Assembly: GCA_002373085.1 (NCBI GenBank)
Contig: DFJP01000003.1
Location: 1-14,001 of the forward strand
Direction: 5' to 3'
DNA: 14,001 bases
Source of the DNA: Caryophanales bacterium UBA3668
GTDB lineage: Bacteria; Bacillota_I; Bacilli_A; RFN20; CAG-826
Within the stretch, counting starts at the first letter, position 1; the number at the start of each line of letters is the position of its first letter. Made by a program: the position numbers and the translations under genes. A model generated the notes under the pieces. It worked only from the letters and a program-made list of their open reading frames with translations, searched no databases and had not been told where the DNA came from. Positions 1-7,699 of the stretch are shown here, one piece after another.

Positions 1-678
1 TTTACCGGCTCATTCGTAAAATTCCTCTCTGAAGAAGAAAAAGCAGCCTTAAAGAAGGAATTAGGAATTAACAATAATGATTTATTAATCATTGCAGCAG
101 GCAAATATAATCGTGTCTGCCCACTTTTAGGTGCATTAAGACTCAGATACGCTCGTCAATTAAATTTAATCAAGCCAAACACCTATGATTTATTATGGGT
201 TGTTGATTTCCCTCTCTTTGAAAGAGACATTGAAAACGGACAAATCACATCCACCCATCACCCATTCACACGTCCACGTGATGAGGACTTAAAATACTTA
301 GACACCGATCCAACCAAGATTCTTAGCTATGCTTATGACATCGTCATAAATGGTTATGAAGCCGGTGGTGGTTCTTTAAGAATTTACAATCAAGACGTTC
401 AAAAGAAAATCTTTGAAGTCCTCGGCTTATCCGATGAAGACATCAAACGTAAATTTGGATTCTTCGTCGATGCCTTCCAATACGGCACACCTCCACACGC
501 AGGTATGGCCTTTGGCTTAGATCGTTTAACAATGATTTTAGGCGGCACAGACAACATTAGAGATGTCATTGCCTTCCCTAAAAACTTAGCGGCTGTCTGC
601 CCAATGTCAGGAGCTCCAAATGTTGTTGACGAAGACCAATTAAAAGACCTCGGAATCGCAGTCACAGATTGGGAATAA
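1..678 (+). CDS. aspS: Aspartyl-tRNA synthetase, 3' part (5' end outside window)
   Basis: Charges tRNA-Asp with aspartate in the cytoplasm. The frame is open from base 1 to a TAA at 676-678, giving the last 225 residues; the anticodon-binding domain and class II motifs 1 and 2 lie upstream of the window. The visible part begins in the end of the bacterial-type insertion (GAD) domain and runs into the catalytic core with LLWVVDFPLFE and HHPFTRP. It ends with class II motif 3, GMAFGLDRLTMILGG, whose Arg contacts ATP, then RDVIAFPKN. The GAD insertion marks it as the bacterial type of AspRS. I see no clear terminator between this gene and transketolase, 74 bases downstream, so read-through is possible. 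Confidence 0.96.
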   Translation, partial: FTGSFVKFLSEEEKAALKKELGINNNDLLIIAAGKYNRVCPLLGALRLRYARQLNLIKPNTYDLLWVVDFPLFERDIENGQITSTHHPFTRPRDEDLKYLDTDPTKILSYAYDIVINGYEAGGGSLRIYNQDVQKKIFEVLGLSDEDIKRKFGFFVDAFQYGTPPHAGMAFGLDRLTMILGGTDNIRDVIAFPKNLAAVCPMSGAPNVVDEDQLKDLGIAVTDWE

Positions 679-752
679 AAATCGGTTATATATTTAAATA
701 TATATAAATACTAATTGAATACCAAAAAACTACTAACAAAGGAGAACTATTC
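679..752. other. AT-rich aspS-tkt spacer with 18-base AT-only palindrome
   Basis: Bases 687-704 form a perfect palindrome made only of A and T (TATATATTTAAATATATA). TATAAA at 703-708 could be a -10 box for transketolase, but I find no convincing -35 at the right distance. No stem with a U-tract is visible, so there is no clear terminator for aspS. An all-AT palindrome has a high chance of arising by composition alone, so no function is claimed. Confidence 0.35.
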
Positions 753-2726
753 ATGAAGGAAATTCAAGCGTTATCTATCGCCACAATTAGAAGTTTGTGT
801 ATCGATATGATTAACAAAGCAAACTCTGGCCACCCAGGTATGGCGTTAGGAAGCACACCAATTCTTTACACCTTATTCACAAAGCATTTGGTGTCTAACC
901 CAGACGATCCAGAATGGATCAACCGTGACCGTTTTGTCTTAAGTGCAGGACATGCTTCAGACTTACTCTATGCCATGTTACATCTCTGCGGATATGGTCT
1001 AACCATTGAAGATATTAAAAACTTTAGACAAATCGATTCATTGACACCAGGTCACCCAGAATATCACTGGACAAAAGGTGTTGATGCAACAAGTGGTCCC
1101 TTAGGACAAGGTATTGCTCAAGCCGCTGGTATGGCAGTTGCAGAAGCATCAATTGCTGCTAATTACACAGATGGCAAAAAGATTATGAACCATTACACAT
1201 ACGTGTTATGTGGAGATGGTTGCTTACAAGAAGGACTTTCTCAAGAAGCAATCTCATTTGCTGGTCACCAAAAACTTAATAAATTAATTCTTCTCTATGA
1301 TGCCAACCAAGTTACACTTGATGGTGGGCTAGACTTATCTTTCTCAGAAGATGTGAGAAAGAGATTTGAAGCAAGTGGATGGAGCACCTTAGAAGTCATG
1401 GATGGTAACGATGTTGACGCCATCGATAAGGCTATTACTGAAGCTAAAAAGTCAAAAGATAAACCAACCATGATTATGATTCACACAATCATCGGCTATG
1501 GTAGTGCTAAACAAGGAACATCTAAAGTCCACGGTTCTCCTTTAGGAGTTGAAGATGGAAGACACGCAAAAGTTGATGTCTACGGATTCGATCACGAAGA
1601 CTTCTACGTTCCAGAAGAAGTTAGAAAGCATTTCGAAGAAACATTTATTGCTCGTGGAAGAAAAGCTTATGAAGAATATAAGAAAGATTTTGAAGATTAT
1701 CGTAAGAAGCACGAAGCAGAAGCCACTAGATTTGAAAATCTCCAACATTTAGATTTATCTAAATATATCCCAGAAGAACTCCCAGATTTCGTCGAAGGAA
1801 GCTCCACAAGTACCCGTGTTGCTAGTGGTAAAGCACTTAACGCATATATGCTTGCTTGCCCAATGCTAGTAGGCGGAAGCGCAGACGTTGCTGGTAGCGT
1901 TATGACCAAACTTGATAATGGTGTTAACTTTACTCCAGATCACCGCGAAGGTCACAATATCAACTGGGGTATTAGAGAATTCGCTATGGGATGTATGCAA
2001 AACGGTATGTTATTACATGGCGGTATTAGAAGTTACGTTGGCTGCTTTGCAGTTTTCTCAGATTATATGAAGCCAGCTATTCGTATGGCGGCCTTGTCTA
2101 GACTCCCAGGTATCTATTTATTCTCACACGACAGTATTGCTGTTGGAGAAGATGGTCCAACACATCAACCAATCGAACAACTCGCAATGTTACGTTCTAT
2201 TCCAAACGTGAGAGTTATTAGACCTGCTGATGAAAGAGAAACATATTCTGCATGGAAACTTGCTCTTAAGAGCACTGAAACTCCAACTGCCTTAATTCTC
2301 TCTCGTCAAAACCTCCCATTACTTGAAGGTAGTAATGATGAAGGTGTCGCTAGAGGCGCTTATGTAGTTTCTAAAGAAAAGAAACGCGCTGATTTAGTCT
2401 TAATTGCTACTGGTAGTGAAGTTAGTTTAGCGATTGAAGCACAAAAGAAACTTCTTGAAAAGAAGATTGATGTTAGAATTGTCTCTATGCCATCATGGGA
2501 AATCTTCGCTCAACAAGACCTTGAATACCGTAAGAGTGTTCTCCTCTTACCAAGTGAAAGAAGAGTCTCTGTTGAAATGCTTTCCACATTTGGCTGGGGC
2601 AAATGGGCTAAATACCATATGGGTCTTGATGAATTTGGTGCATCAGGACCAGCAAAAGATGTCTTTAAGAAATTTGATTTCACAAGTGATCGCTTAGTGA
2701 AATTATGTGAAGATATCCTCGGCTAA
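753..2726 (+). CDS. tkt: Transketolase
   Basis: Thiamine diphosphate enzyme of the non-oxidative pentose phosphate pathway; moves two-carbon ketol units between sugar phosphates. At 657 residues it has the usual bacterial length. Visible motifs: GHPG with His27, GHAS with His67, GPLGQG at 115-120, the ThDP/metal motif GDG at 154-156 followed by Asn186, and VHGSP with His260. In the pyrimidine-binding domain, INWGIREF holds the catalytic Glu409, and HDSIAVGEDGPTHQP follows at 459-473. No key residue is missing. The start is fixed by a strong ribosome binding site, AAAGGAG at 738-744, eight bases before the ATG. It sits between aspS and its own terminator at 2736-2774. Together with deoB it serves pentose phosphate use. 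Confidence 0.97.
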   Translation: MKEIQALSIATIRSLCIDMINKANSGHPGMALGSTPILYTLFTKHLVSNPDDPEWINRDRFVLSAGHASDLLYAMLHLCGYGLTIEDIKNFRQIDSLTPGHPEYHWTKGVDATSGPLGQGIAQAAGMAVAEASIAANYTDGKKIMNHYTYVLCGDGCLQEGLSQEAISFAGHQKLNKLILLYDANQVTLDGGLDLSFSEDVRKRFEASGWSTLEVMDGNDVDAIDKAITEAKKSKDKPTMIMIHTIIGYGSAKQGTSKVHGSPLGVEDGRHAKVDVYGFDHEDFYVPEEVRKHFEETFIARGRKAYEEYKKDFEDYRKKHEAEATRFENLQHLDLSKYIPEELPDFVEGSSTSTRVASGKALNAYMLACPMLVGGSADVAGSVMTKLDNGVNFTPDHREGHNINWGIREFAMGCMQNGMLLHGGIRSYVGCFAVFSDYMKPAIRMAALSRLPGIYLFSHDSIAVGEDGPTHQPIEQLAMLRSIPNVRVIRPADERETYSAWKLALKSTETPTALILSRQNLPLLEGSNDEGVARGAYVVSKEKKRADLVLIATGSEVSLAIEAQKKLLEKKIDVRIVSMPSWEIFAQQDLEYRKSVLLLPSERRVSVEMLSTFGWGKWAKYHMGLDEFGASGPAKDVFKKFDFTSDRLVKLCEDILG

Positions 2727-2735
2727 CAAAATAGA

Positions 2736-2774
2736 AAAATAAAGGGAATGGGCTATGTCCATTCTTTTTATTTT
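2736..2774 (+). terminator. Rho-independent terminator after tkt
   Basis: The arms at 2736-2751 and 2759-2774 form a 16-base-pair stem with two G-T wobbles and no mismatch, around a 7-base loop (2752-2758). The lower half of the stem is A-rich on the left and T-rich on the right, so the U-tract is part of the stem. It separates tkt from the nusB operon promoter. Confidence 0.88.
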
Positions 2775-2801
2775 GCGTTTGTGTTATATTTTATATATAA
2801 T
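2773..2801 (+). promoter_or_regulatory. Candidate promoter of the nusB-xseA-xseB-dxs operon
   Basis: A perfect -10 box TATAAT at 2796-2801 lies 17 bases after TTGCGT at 2773-2778, which matches the first three positions of the -35 consensus. The predicted start of transcription is near 2808, giving a leader of only about 15 bases before the nusB ATG. The -35 overlaps the end of the preceding terminator. Confidence 0.6.
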
Positions 2802-2813
2802 TACCGACGGTAA
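2801..2813. promoter_or_regulatory. Perfect inverted repeat at the nusB operon start point (candidate operator)
   Basis: TTACCG at 2801-2806 and CGGTAA at 2808-2813 are exact inverted repeats around a single A. The repeat begins at the last base of the -10 box and covers the predicted transcription start, a typical repressor position. It is GC-richer than its surroundings, so composition explains it poorly. No regulator in the window is an obvious partner. Confidence 0.45.
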
Positions 2814-2822
2814 AAGAAAAAT

Positions 2823-3245
2823 ATGAAAGAGATATCAAGAAATCAAGAAAACTTCATCATCATGACCGTTATATATAACGAATTGACTGATTTTACTTTT
2901 GGTGAAGGCAAACTCACAAGAGATGCGACTGAAATGATTTGCTCACTCTGTGAATGTGAGCCTCATGAAATCGATCCATATATTCTAAATACCGTAATGG
3001 TGTCACTTAAGAACTATGGGGAGATTAAAGCAGCCTTTACTCCATATCTAAAGAATTGGAAATGGGATCGTTTGCCTCTTCTCACTCAAGCTATCTTGTT
3101 AATGAGCTATGCTCACTATAAATACGTGGAGAAAGTAGACGCGAAAGTAGTAATCAATGTTGCTGTTGAACTCGCTAAAAAATATATCGACGACAAACAA
3201 GCTAAATTCATCAATGCGATTTTAGATAACGGGGCACTTAAATAA
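2823..3245 (+). CDS. nusB: Transcription antitermination factor NusB
   Basis: NusB binds RNA with NusE (ribosomal protein S10) in antitermination complexes on ribosomal RNA operons. The 140-residue length fits the family. Recognisable parts are W-x-x-x-RLPLLTQAILLMSYAHYKY in the middle and the C-terminal signature VINVAVELAKKYIDDKQAKFINAILD. The N-terminus lacks the run of arginines seen in many NusB proteins (it reads MKEISRNQENF), so the family call rests on the C-terminal two thirds. No clear ribosome binding site precedes the ATG; only GGTAAAAG lies upstream, in a very short predicted leader. It is the first gene of the operon, and its TAA is directly followed by the xseA ATG. Confidence 0.88.
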   Translation: MKEISRNQENFIIMTVIYNELTDFTFGEGKLTRDATEMICSLCECEPHEIDPYILNTVMVSLKNYGEIKAAFTPYLKNWKWDRLPLLTQAILLMSYAHYKYVEKVDAKVVINVAVELAKKYIDDKQAKFINAILDNGALK

Positions 3246-4385
3246 ATGTATGAAAACTCACCAGTCCTTACGGTAAGTGATATCAATAACTATGTTAAAG
3301 CAGTATTACTTTCCGATGAGAGATTGAAATTCGTTCGAATAAAAGGAGAAATTAGTAATTTTAAAGCCTATCCAAGTGGGCATTTTTATTTTTCTCTTAA
3401 AGACAACGAATCGACAATTAGTGCGGTGATGTTTTCTACTTACGCTAAGCGTATTGCCTTTTCTCCAAAAAATGGAGATGAAGTCGTAGTCCTCGCTAGC
3501 GTTGATGCTTACGTTCCTCGAGGAAGTTATAATCTAAATGTCTTTGAAATGGAAGAGTTTGGTTTAGGCCAACAACTCTTAGAGTTAGAGAAATTAAAAA
3601 AGAAATTAGCTGCTGAAGGACTATTTGATGAATCAAGAAAAAGAGAAATCAATATTTACCCTAAAGCGATTGGAGTTATTACTGCTCCTAATGGAGCGGC
3701 AATTAGAGATATTGTCACTAACATCAAAAGAAGATATCCAATTGCAGATATTTATGTCTTCCCATCTCTAGTTCAAGGAGAACAAGCTCCTGTGGAATTA
3801 TTAAAAGCATTTAACGAATCACAAAAATATGATTTAGATACTTTGATCATTGGTCGAGGTGGTGGCGCTAGTGAAGATTTAAGCGCGTTTAACGACGAAA
3901 CTCTAGTAAGAGCAGTTGCTAATAGTAAGATGCCAATTATCGCTGCTGTAGGCCACGAAATCGATATGACTCTAATTGATTATGTCGCCGACAAAAGAGC
4001 ATCAACTCCTACAGGAGCGGCAGAACTTGCTACTGTTGATAAAAGAGAGATTGAAAAAGAATTCTCATACGCAACCTTAACTATGGAACAAGCTATCATC
4101 TCATTAGTGAACACTAAAAAAGAAGAACTCGAATCCATAAAAGAAGACTTGTTAGAGTCTTTACAAAGCAAAGTGGAAGACCAAAGAAACGAATTAGAGC
4201 ATTTGAAAGTCCAATTAGAATTGCTTAATCCAAAAGGGATTCTATCAAGGGGATATTCAATATCTGTTGATGAAAAAGGAAAGCCAATTTCATCAGTCAA
4301 AGATTTATCTAAAGATAAAGAAGTTAGAACAATACTTAAAGATGGTGAATTCACCAGTGTTGTTAAAGAAATTAAAGGAGAGTAA
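3246..4385 (+). CDS. xseA: Exodeoxyribonuclease VII large subunit
   Basis: Catalytic subunit of ExoVII, which degrades single-stranded DNA into oligonucleotides with XseB. An N-terminal OB-fold (about residues 5-105, with VRIKGEISNFK and GHFYFSLKD) is followed by the catalytic domain with GRGGGASEDL at 203-212, AFNDE, GHEID at 236-240 and ASTPTGAAEL at 252-261. A coiled coil covers about 262-328, then comes the C-terminal NPKGILSRGYSI segment. At 379 residues it is shorter than the roughly 450 usual in E. coli and B. subtilis, and the shortening lies in the coiled-coil region. Its ATG follows the nusB stop with no gap, which suggests translational coupling. xseB begins three bases after its stop. 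Confidence 0.94.
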   Translation: MYENSPVLTVSDINNYVKAVLLSDERLKFVRIKGEISNFKAYPSGHFYFSLKDNESTISAVMFSTYAKRIAFSPKNGDEVVVLASVDAYVPRGSYNLNVFEMEEFGLGQQLLELEKLKKKLAAEGLFDESRKREINIYPKAIGVITAPNGAAIRDIVTNIKRRYPIADIYVFPSLVQGEQAPVELLKAFNESQKYDLDTLIIGRGGGASEDLSAFNDETLVRAVANSKMPIIAAVGHEIDMTLIDYVADKRASTPTGAAELATVDKREIEKEFSYATLTMEQAIISLVNTKKEELESIKEDLLESLQSKVEDQRNELEHLKVQLELLNPKGILSRGYSISVDEKGKPISSVKDLSKDKEVRTILKDGEFTSVVKEIKGE

Positions 4386-4388
4386 ACG

Positions 4389-4586
4389 ATGGCAGAAAAA
4401 GAAATTAACTTCGAAGTAGAACTTAATCGTTTAAAACAAATTGTGAACGAGATTCAACAAAAAGATATCTCTATCGATCAAAGTTTAGCCTTATACGAAG
4501 AAGGCCAAAAAATCATCAGCTTACTTTCAAAAGAGTTAGAAAATGCTGAAAGCAAGGTTGAAAAAATCGTCAAAGTTGGTAAATAA
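4389..4586 (+). CDS. xseB: Exodeoxyribonuclease VII small subunit
   Basis: Small helical subunit that binds several copies to each XseA. At 65 residues it fits the family, with the typical pattern FEVELNRLKQIVNEIQ, then SIDQSLALYEEGQKII and a C-terminal helix ELENAESKVEKI. A strong ribosome binding site, AAAGGAG at 4374-4380, lies inside the end of xseA, eight bases before this ATG. This may give the small subunit a higher synthesis rate than XseA, consistent with its higher copy number in the enzyme. dxs starts eight bases after its stop. Confidence 0.92.
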   Translation: MAEKEINFEVELNRLKQIVNEIQQKDISIDQSLALYEEGQKIISLLSKELENAESKVEKIVKVGK

Positions 4587-4594
4587 TATTTGTC

Positions 4595-6439
4595 ATGGCC
4601 AAAAAAGAAATCAAACACGTCAATCTAAAAGAAATTAAGAATCCAGAATTCCTAAAAGACATGTCCTATAAGGAGCTAGATGTTTTAAGTGAGGATATTC
4701 GTCAATACCTCATTGAAACAATCTCTAAAACTGGCGGGCACCTTTCAAGTAACTTAGGAGTTGTGGAAACTGTTATTTCATTATGCAAGAATTTTGATTT
4801 TACCAAAGATAAAATTATCTTTGATGTTGGCCATCAATCCTACACATATAAACTTTTAACCGGAAGAGATTTATCCACCCTTAGGCAAAAAGGTGGAATA
4901 AGTGGATTCCAAAAAATGAAAGAATCACCTTATGATCACTTTGAAGCTGGTCACTCATCAACTTCAATTTCTGCTGCAGCAGGATTAGCGTTCGCTAGAG
5001 ATTTAAAAGGTGAGAAATATGAAATCATTGCCTTCATCGGTGACTCATCTTTGCAAAACGGATTAGCATTTGAAGGATTAAATGAATTAGCCCAATCAGG
5101 CCACAAAGTTATTATCGTTTTAAACGATAATGATATGTCTATTTCTAAACCTGTTGGTGGCTTATCCACAATGTTTAGAAATTTCTCAACATCTCTTATT
5201 TATCGTAAAACAAAAGGCTTTATTAAACTCTTATTAAGAGGAAGATTTGGTCACTGGTTACTCGTCAAATTCACAAGAGTTAAAAACTGGTTTAAAAGAA
5301 AACTTGTCAATATGACCATATTTGATAACCTTGGCTATTCTGTTATTGGACCAATTGATGGCCATTATATTAGACAAGTTGATCACGCTTTAGTTAGAGC
5401 CAAAAAGCTCAATAAGAGCGTTGTTATTCACGTTAAAACAATCAAAGGCAAAGGATATAAATTTGCTGAAAACGATATTGAAGGAGATTGGCACGGCGTT
5501 AGTAAATTCGACGTTGCTAGTGGAGAAATCGCCACAAAAGAAGCAATGGTCTCTTGGTCTTCTCAATACGCAATCATTCTTAAGAATGAAATGGCAATGA
5601 ATGATAAGATTATTACTATTGTTCCAGCTACAGGACATGGTAGCGCTCTTGATTCATTATTTAAAATTTATCCAGACCGAATAGTGGATGTTGGTATTGC
5701 CGAAGAACATGCCTTTACTTTTGCTGGCGGATTAGCGGTTTCTGGTTTACATCCTGTTATCTCTATTTATTCAACTTTCTTACAAAGAAGTTATGATGAA
5801 TTATCTCATGATTTAGCAAGGATGAATCTTAACGCCACAATCTTAATTGATAGATCTGGACTAGTGGGAAATGATGGAGAAACTCATCAAGGAATATATG
5901 ATGAAGCTTTCTTATATACAATTCCTAATGTCACAATCGCCATGGCAAGTAGAAGTAACGAAGCTCTTTCATTAATGAAAGAAAGTCTTTGTAACCATGG
6001 AGTGTTCGCCATTAGATATCCTCGTGAATTCTTCTCCACCAAAGGTGAGACTGTTAAAAAGATTCCTTATGGAAGTTGGAAAATTGAACTTGAAGGTAAA
6101 GATACTGCAGTCGTTTCAACCGGACCATTAACCTTGAAGTTAAAAGAAGAAATCACAAAAGCGAAAAAGAATGTCTCTCTATTTAACGCGATTTATCTCC
6201 GCCCAATGGACGAAGCAAAAATAGAGCAACTTCTCGACTATAAGAAAATTATCATCTATGATCCATACTCAACAAAAGAAGGATTTGTTAACGCTTTAGA
6301 AAATCGATTGTTTGAATTAGGCTATACTGGTCAAGTAATCGTTAAAGCTATTCCGACAAAATTTATCCGACAAGCAACTATAGAAGAACAACGTGAAGAG
6401 TATAAACTTCAGGTTAAAGATATAATCGACCTCCTCTAA
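4595..6439 (+). CDS. dxs: 1-deoxy-D-xylulose-5-phosphate synthase
   Basis: First enzyme of the MEP route to isoprenoid precursors; condenses pyruvate and glyceraldehyde 3-phosphate using thiamine diphosphate. The 614 residues fit the family. Visible motifs: GGHLSSNLG with His49, FDVGHQSYTYKLLTGR at 76-91, GDSS at 149-152 and the cofactor-binding LNDNDMSIS at 176-184. Then come GPIDGH, catalytic Glu370 in VGIAEEHA, Arg420 in IDRSG, His431 in ETHQG and IRYPR at 473-477. The third residue of the usual GDG cofactor motif is Ser here. In many Firmicutes operons ispA sits between xseB and dxs; it is absent here. No strong ribosome binding site precedes the ATG, so translation may be coupled to xseB. 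The stop codon lies in the loop of the terminator at 6424-6456. Confidence 0.95.
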   Translation: MAKKEIKHVNLKEIKNPEFLKDMSYKELDVLSEDIRQYLIETISKTGGHLSSNLGVVETVISLCKNFDFTKDKIIFDVGHQSYTYKLLTGRDLSTLRQKGGISGFQKMKESPYDHFEAGHSSTSISAAAGLAFARDLKGEKYEIIAFIGDSSLQNGLAFEGLNELAQSGHKVIIVLNDNDMSISKPVGGLSTMFRNFSTSLIYRKTKGFIKLLLRGRFGHWLLVKFTRVKNWFKRKLVNMTIFDNLGYSVIGPIDGHYIRQVDHALVRAKKLNKSVVIHVKTIKGKGYKFAENDIEGDWHGVSKFDVASGEIATKEAMVSWSSQYAIILKNEMAMNDKIITIVPATGHGSALDSLFKIYPDRIVDVGIAEEHAFTFAGGLAVSGLHPVISIYSTFLQRSYDELSHDLARMNLNATILIDRSGLVGNDGETHQGIYDEAFLYTIPNVTIAMASRSNEALSLMKESLCNHGVFAIRYPREFFSTKGETVKKIPYGSWKIELEGKDTAVVSTGPLTLKLKEEITKAKKNVSLFNAIYLRPMDEAKIEQLLDYKKIIIYDPYSTKEGFVNALENRLFELGYTGQVIVKAIPTKFIRQATIEEQREEYKLQVKDIIDLL

Positions 6440-6456
6440 TTGGTCGATTTTCTTTT
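6424..6456 (+). terminator. Rho-independent terminator overlapping the end of dxs
   Basis: AATCGACC at 6424-6431 pairs perfectly with GGTCGATT at 6442-6449, around a 10-base loop that contains the dxs stop codon (6437-6439). A T-rich run follows. It ends the nusB-xseA-xseB-dxs operon; its left arm encodes the last residues of Dxs. Confidence 0.85.
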
Positions 6457-6475
6457 ATATTTTTATAGGTATTAG

Positions 6476-6505
6476 TTAACATAATAATATTTTTCATTAT
6501 ATAAT
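6476..6505 (+). promoter_or_regulatory. Promoter of dinB, predicted leaderless
   Basis: TTAACA at 6476-6481 (five of six -35 consensus bases) and a perfect TATAAT at 6500-6505 are separated by 18 bases. The dinB ATG begins at 6512, seven bases after the -10 box, exactly where transcription should start. There is no Shine-Dalgarno sequence. The -10 box also lies in an inverted repeat with arms TCATTAT (6494-6500) and ATAATGA (6504-6510). Confidence 0.7.
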
Positions 6506-6511
6506 AATGAT

Positions 6512-7699
6512 ATGGCAAAAGTTATTGTTCATATTGATTTAAACGCCTTTTTTGTCCGTTGCGAAGAAATTCGTAATCCATCTTTAGAAAATAAACCAGT
6601 CGCTATTGGACATATTGGACGCGCTGGTGTGGTTTCAACTTGCTCATATGAAGCAAGGAAATATGGTGTGCATTCCGCAATGCCAATGAATAAAGCGCTT
6701 GAACTATGTCCGGAGTTATTAGTTATTCATCCAGACTTTCATTTTTATTCAATGATGAGCCATCGTTTTAGAAATTATATTCGAACAATTACTCCAAACA
6801 TTGAGATGGCCTCTGTTGATGAATTATTCGCCGATTTTACCGAAGTTGTTAAGAATGAAAAAGATGTTGAGAAATATTTCCGCATGATTCAACAAACCTT
6901 ATATGAAACAACAGGTTTAAAGTGCTCTATTGGAGTTGGACCAACAAGATTTTTAGCGAAGATGGGTAGTGATTATCAAAAACCAATGGGTTTAACAATC
7001 ATAAGAAGAAGAGACATCAAAAAAATCTTATATCCTCTTCCAATTGATGATATGTTCGGAGTTGGCAAAAAGAGCGCGCCTCGATTAAAAAATATCGGAA
7101 TAAAAACTATCGGCGATTTAGCGGATGCCTTAAATAACAATAGAGAAGATGTTTTAAACATCTTAGGTAAATTCTCTTCCGAACTTAAAGACTGGGTAAA
7201 CGGAAAAGGATCTGATTCTATTTCTACTGAATCATGGGATCCGAAATCTATTGGTAGTTCAACTACACTTATGGAAGACACGAATAGATATGAAGTCGTT
7301 AAACCAGTATTTGAAATGTTAGCGCACGAAGTATCAGAAAGAGCAAAAAGAGAAAACAAAATTGGCAATACAATTCAAATCATGGTCAAAGATACTCAAT
7401 ATAAAGCGCATAACAAGTCCATTACGTTTCAAAACCACACGAATAGCAGTAGAGATATCCTCAACTACGCTTTGAGGCTCTATGAAGGCAATTTCATGGA
7501 CATGACCATTAGAGCGTGTGGAATTACTTTGCAAAATCTCATTGACATCAAAGAGATGAAAATTCAAATGACATTTTTTGACTATGAGATGCATATGGAA
7601 GAAAGCAAAACTAAACTTTTGATTAATGATTTAAATAGAAAGATTAAAGGAAAACCTTTAAAAAGAGCGAGTGAGGTCAAGAAAAATGGAAATAATTGA
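6512..7699 (+). CDS. dinB: DNA polymerase IV (Y-family)
   Basis: Error-prone translesion DNA polymerase. The catalytic metal ligands are present: Asp9 in IVHIDLNAFF and Asp103-Glu104 in ASVDELFAD. The aromatic residue after NA in the first motif is the usual steric gate position. The finger region has VVSTCSYEARKYGVHSAMP, then CSIGVGPTRFLAKMGS, a helix-hairpin-helix region (about 175-215) and the little-finger domain. QMTFF at 352-356 resembles a sliding-clamp binding motif. At 395 residues the length is normal. It starts directly at the predicted transcription start, and its TGA overlaps the xerD start by 14 bases, so the two are likely co-transcribed. I find no LexA-type box of the B. subtilis form upstream, so SOS control is not supported. 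Confidence 0.95.
   Translation: MAKVIVHIDLNAFFVRCEEIRNPSLENKPVAIGHIGRAGVVSTCSYEARKYGVHSAMPMNKALELCPELLVIHPDFHFYSMMSHRFRNYIRTITPNIEMASVDELFADFTEVVKNEKDVEKYFRMIQQTLYETTGLKCSIGVGPTRFLAKMGSDYQKPMGLTIIRRRDIKKILYPLPIDDMFGVGKKSAPRLKNIGIKTIGDLADALNNNREDVLNILGKFSSELKDWVNGKGSDSISTESWDPKSIGSSTTLMEDTNRYEVVKPVFEMLAHEVSERAKRENKIGNTIQIMVKDTQYKAHNKSITFQNHTNSSRDILNYALRLYEGNFMDMTIRACGITLQNLIDIKEMKIQMTFFDYEMHMEESKTKLLINDLNRKIKGKPLKRASEVKKNGNN
7671..7677 (+). promoter_or_regulatory. Ribosome binding site that decides the xerD start
   Basis: GTGAGGT, inside the 3' end of dinB, lies eight bases before the ATG at 7686. The same GTG could be read as an earlier in-frame start, but it would then have no ribosome binding site of its own. 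Confidence 0.7.

Noticed and set aside
687..704. 18-base palindrome before tkt as an operator
   Set aside because: It consists only of A and T in an AT-rich spacer, so chance is likely and no promoter could be placed with confidence around it.
3980..4354. Minus-strand frame of 124 codons, and similar antisense frames in tkt, dxs, dinB and xerD
   Set aside because: They are antisense to well-recognised genes and their translations show no family features; AT-rich coding DNA often gives such frames.
5039..5050. Inactive Dxs because the GDG cofactor motif reads GDS
   Set aside because: The metal-binding Asp and the downstream Asn are kept and all other catalytic residues are present; small-residue variants at this position occur in Firmicutes Dxs as far as I recall.
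5162..5170. Perfect DnaA box TTATCCACA
   Set aside because: It is a single copy inside dxs where it encodes conserved Dxs sequence (GGLST); the one-mismatch copy at about 4876 is also in dxs. Treated as chance.
7671..7685. GTG start for xerD giving five extra residues
   Set aside because: The GTG is part of the ribosome binding site for the ATG at 7686, and the extra residues do not look like a XerD N-terminus.
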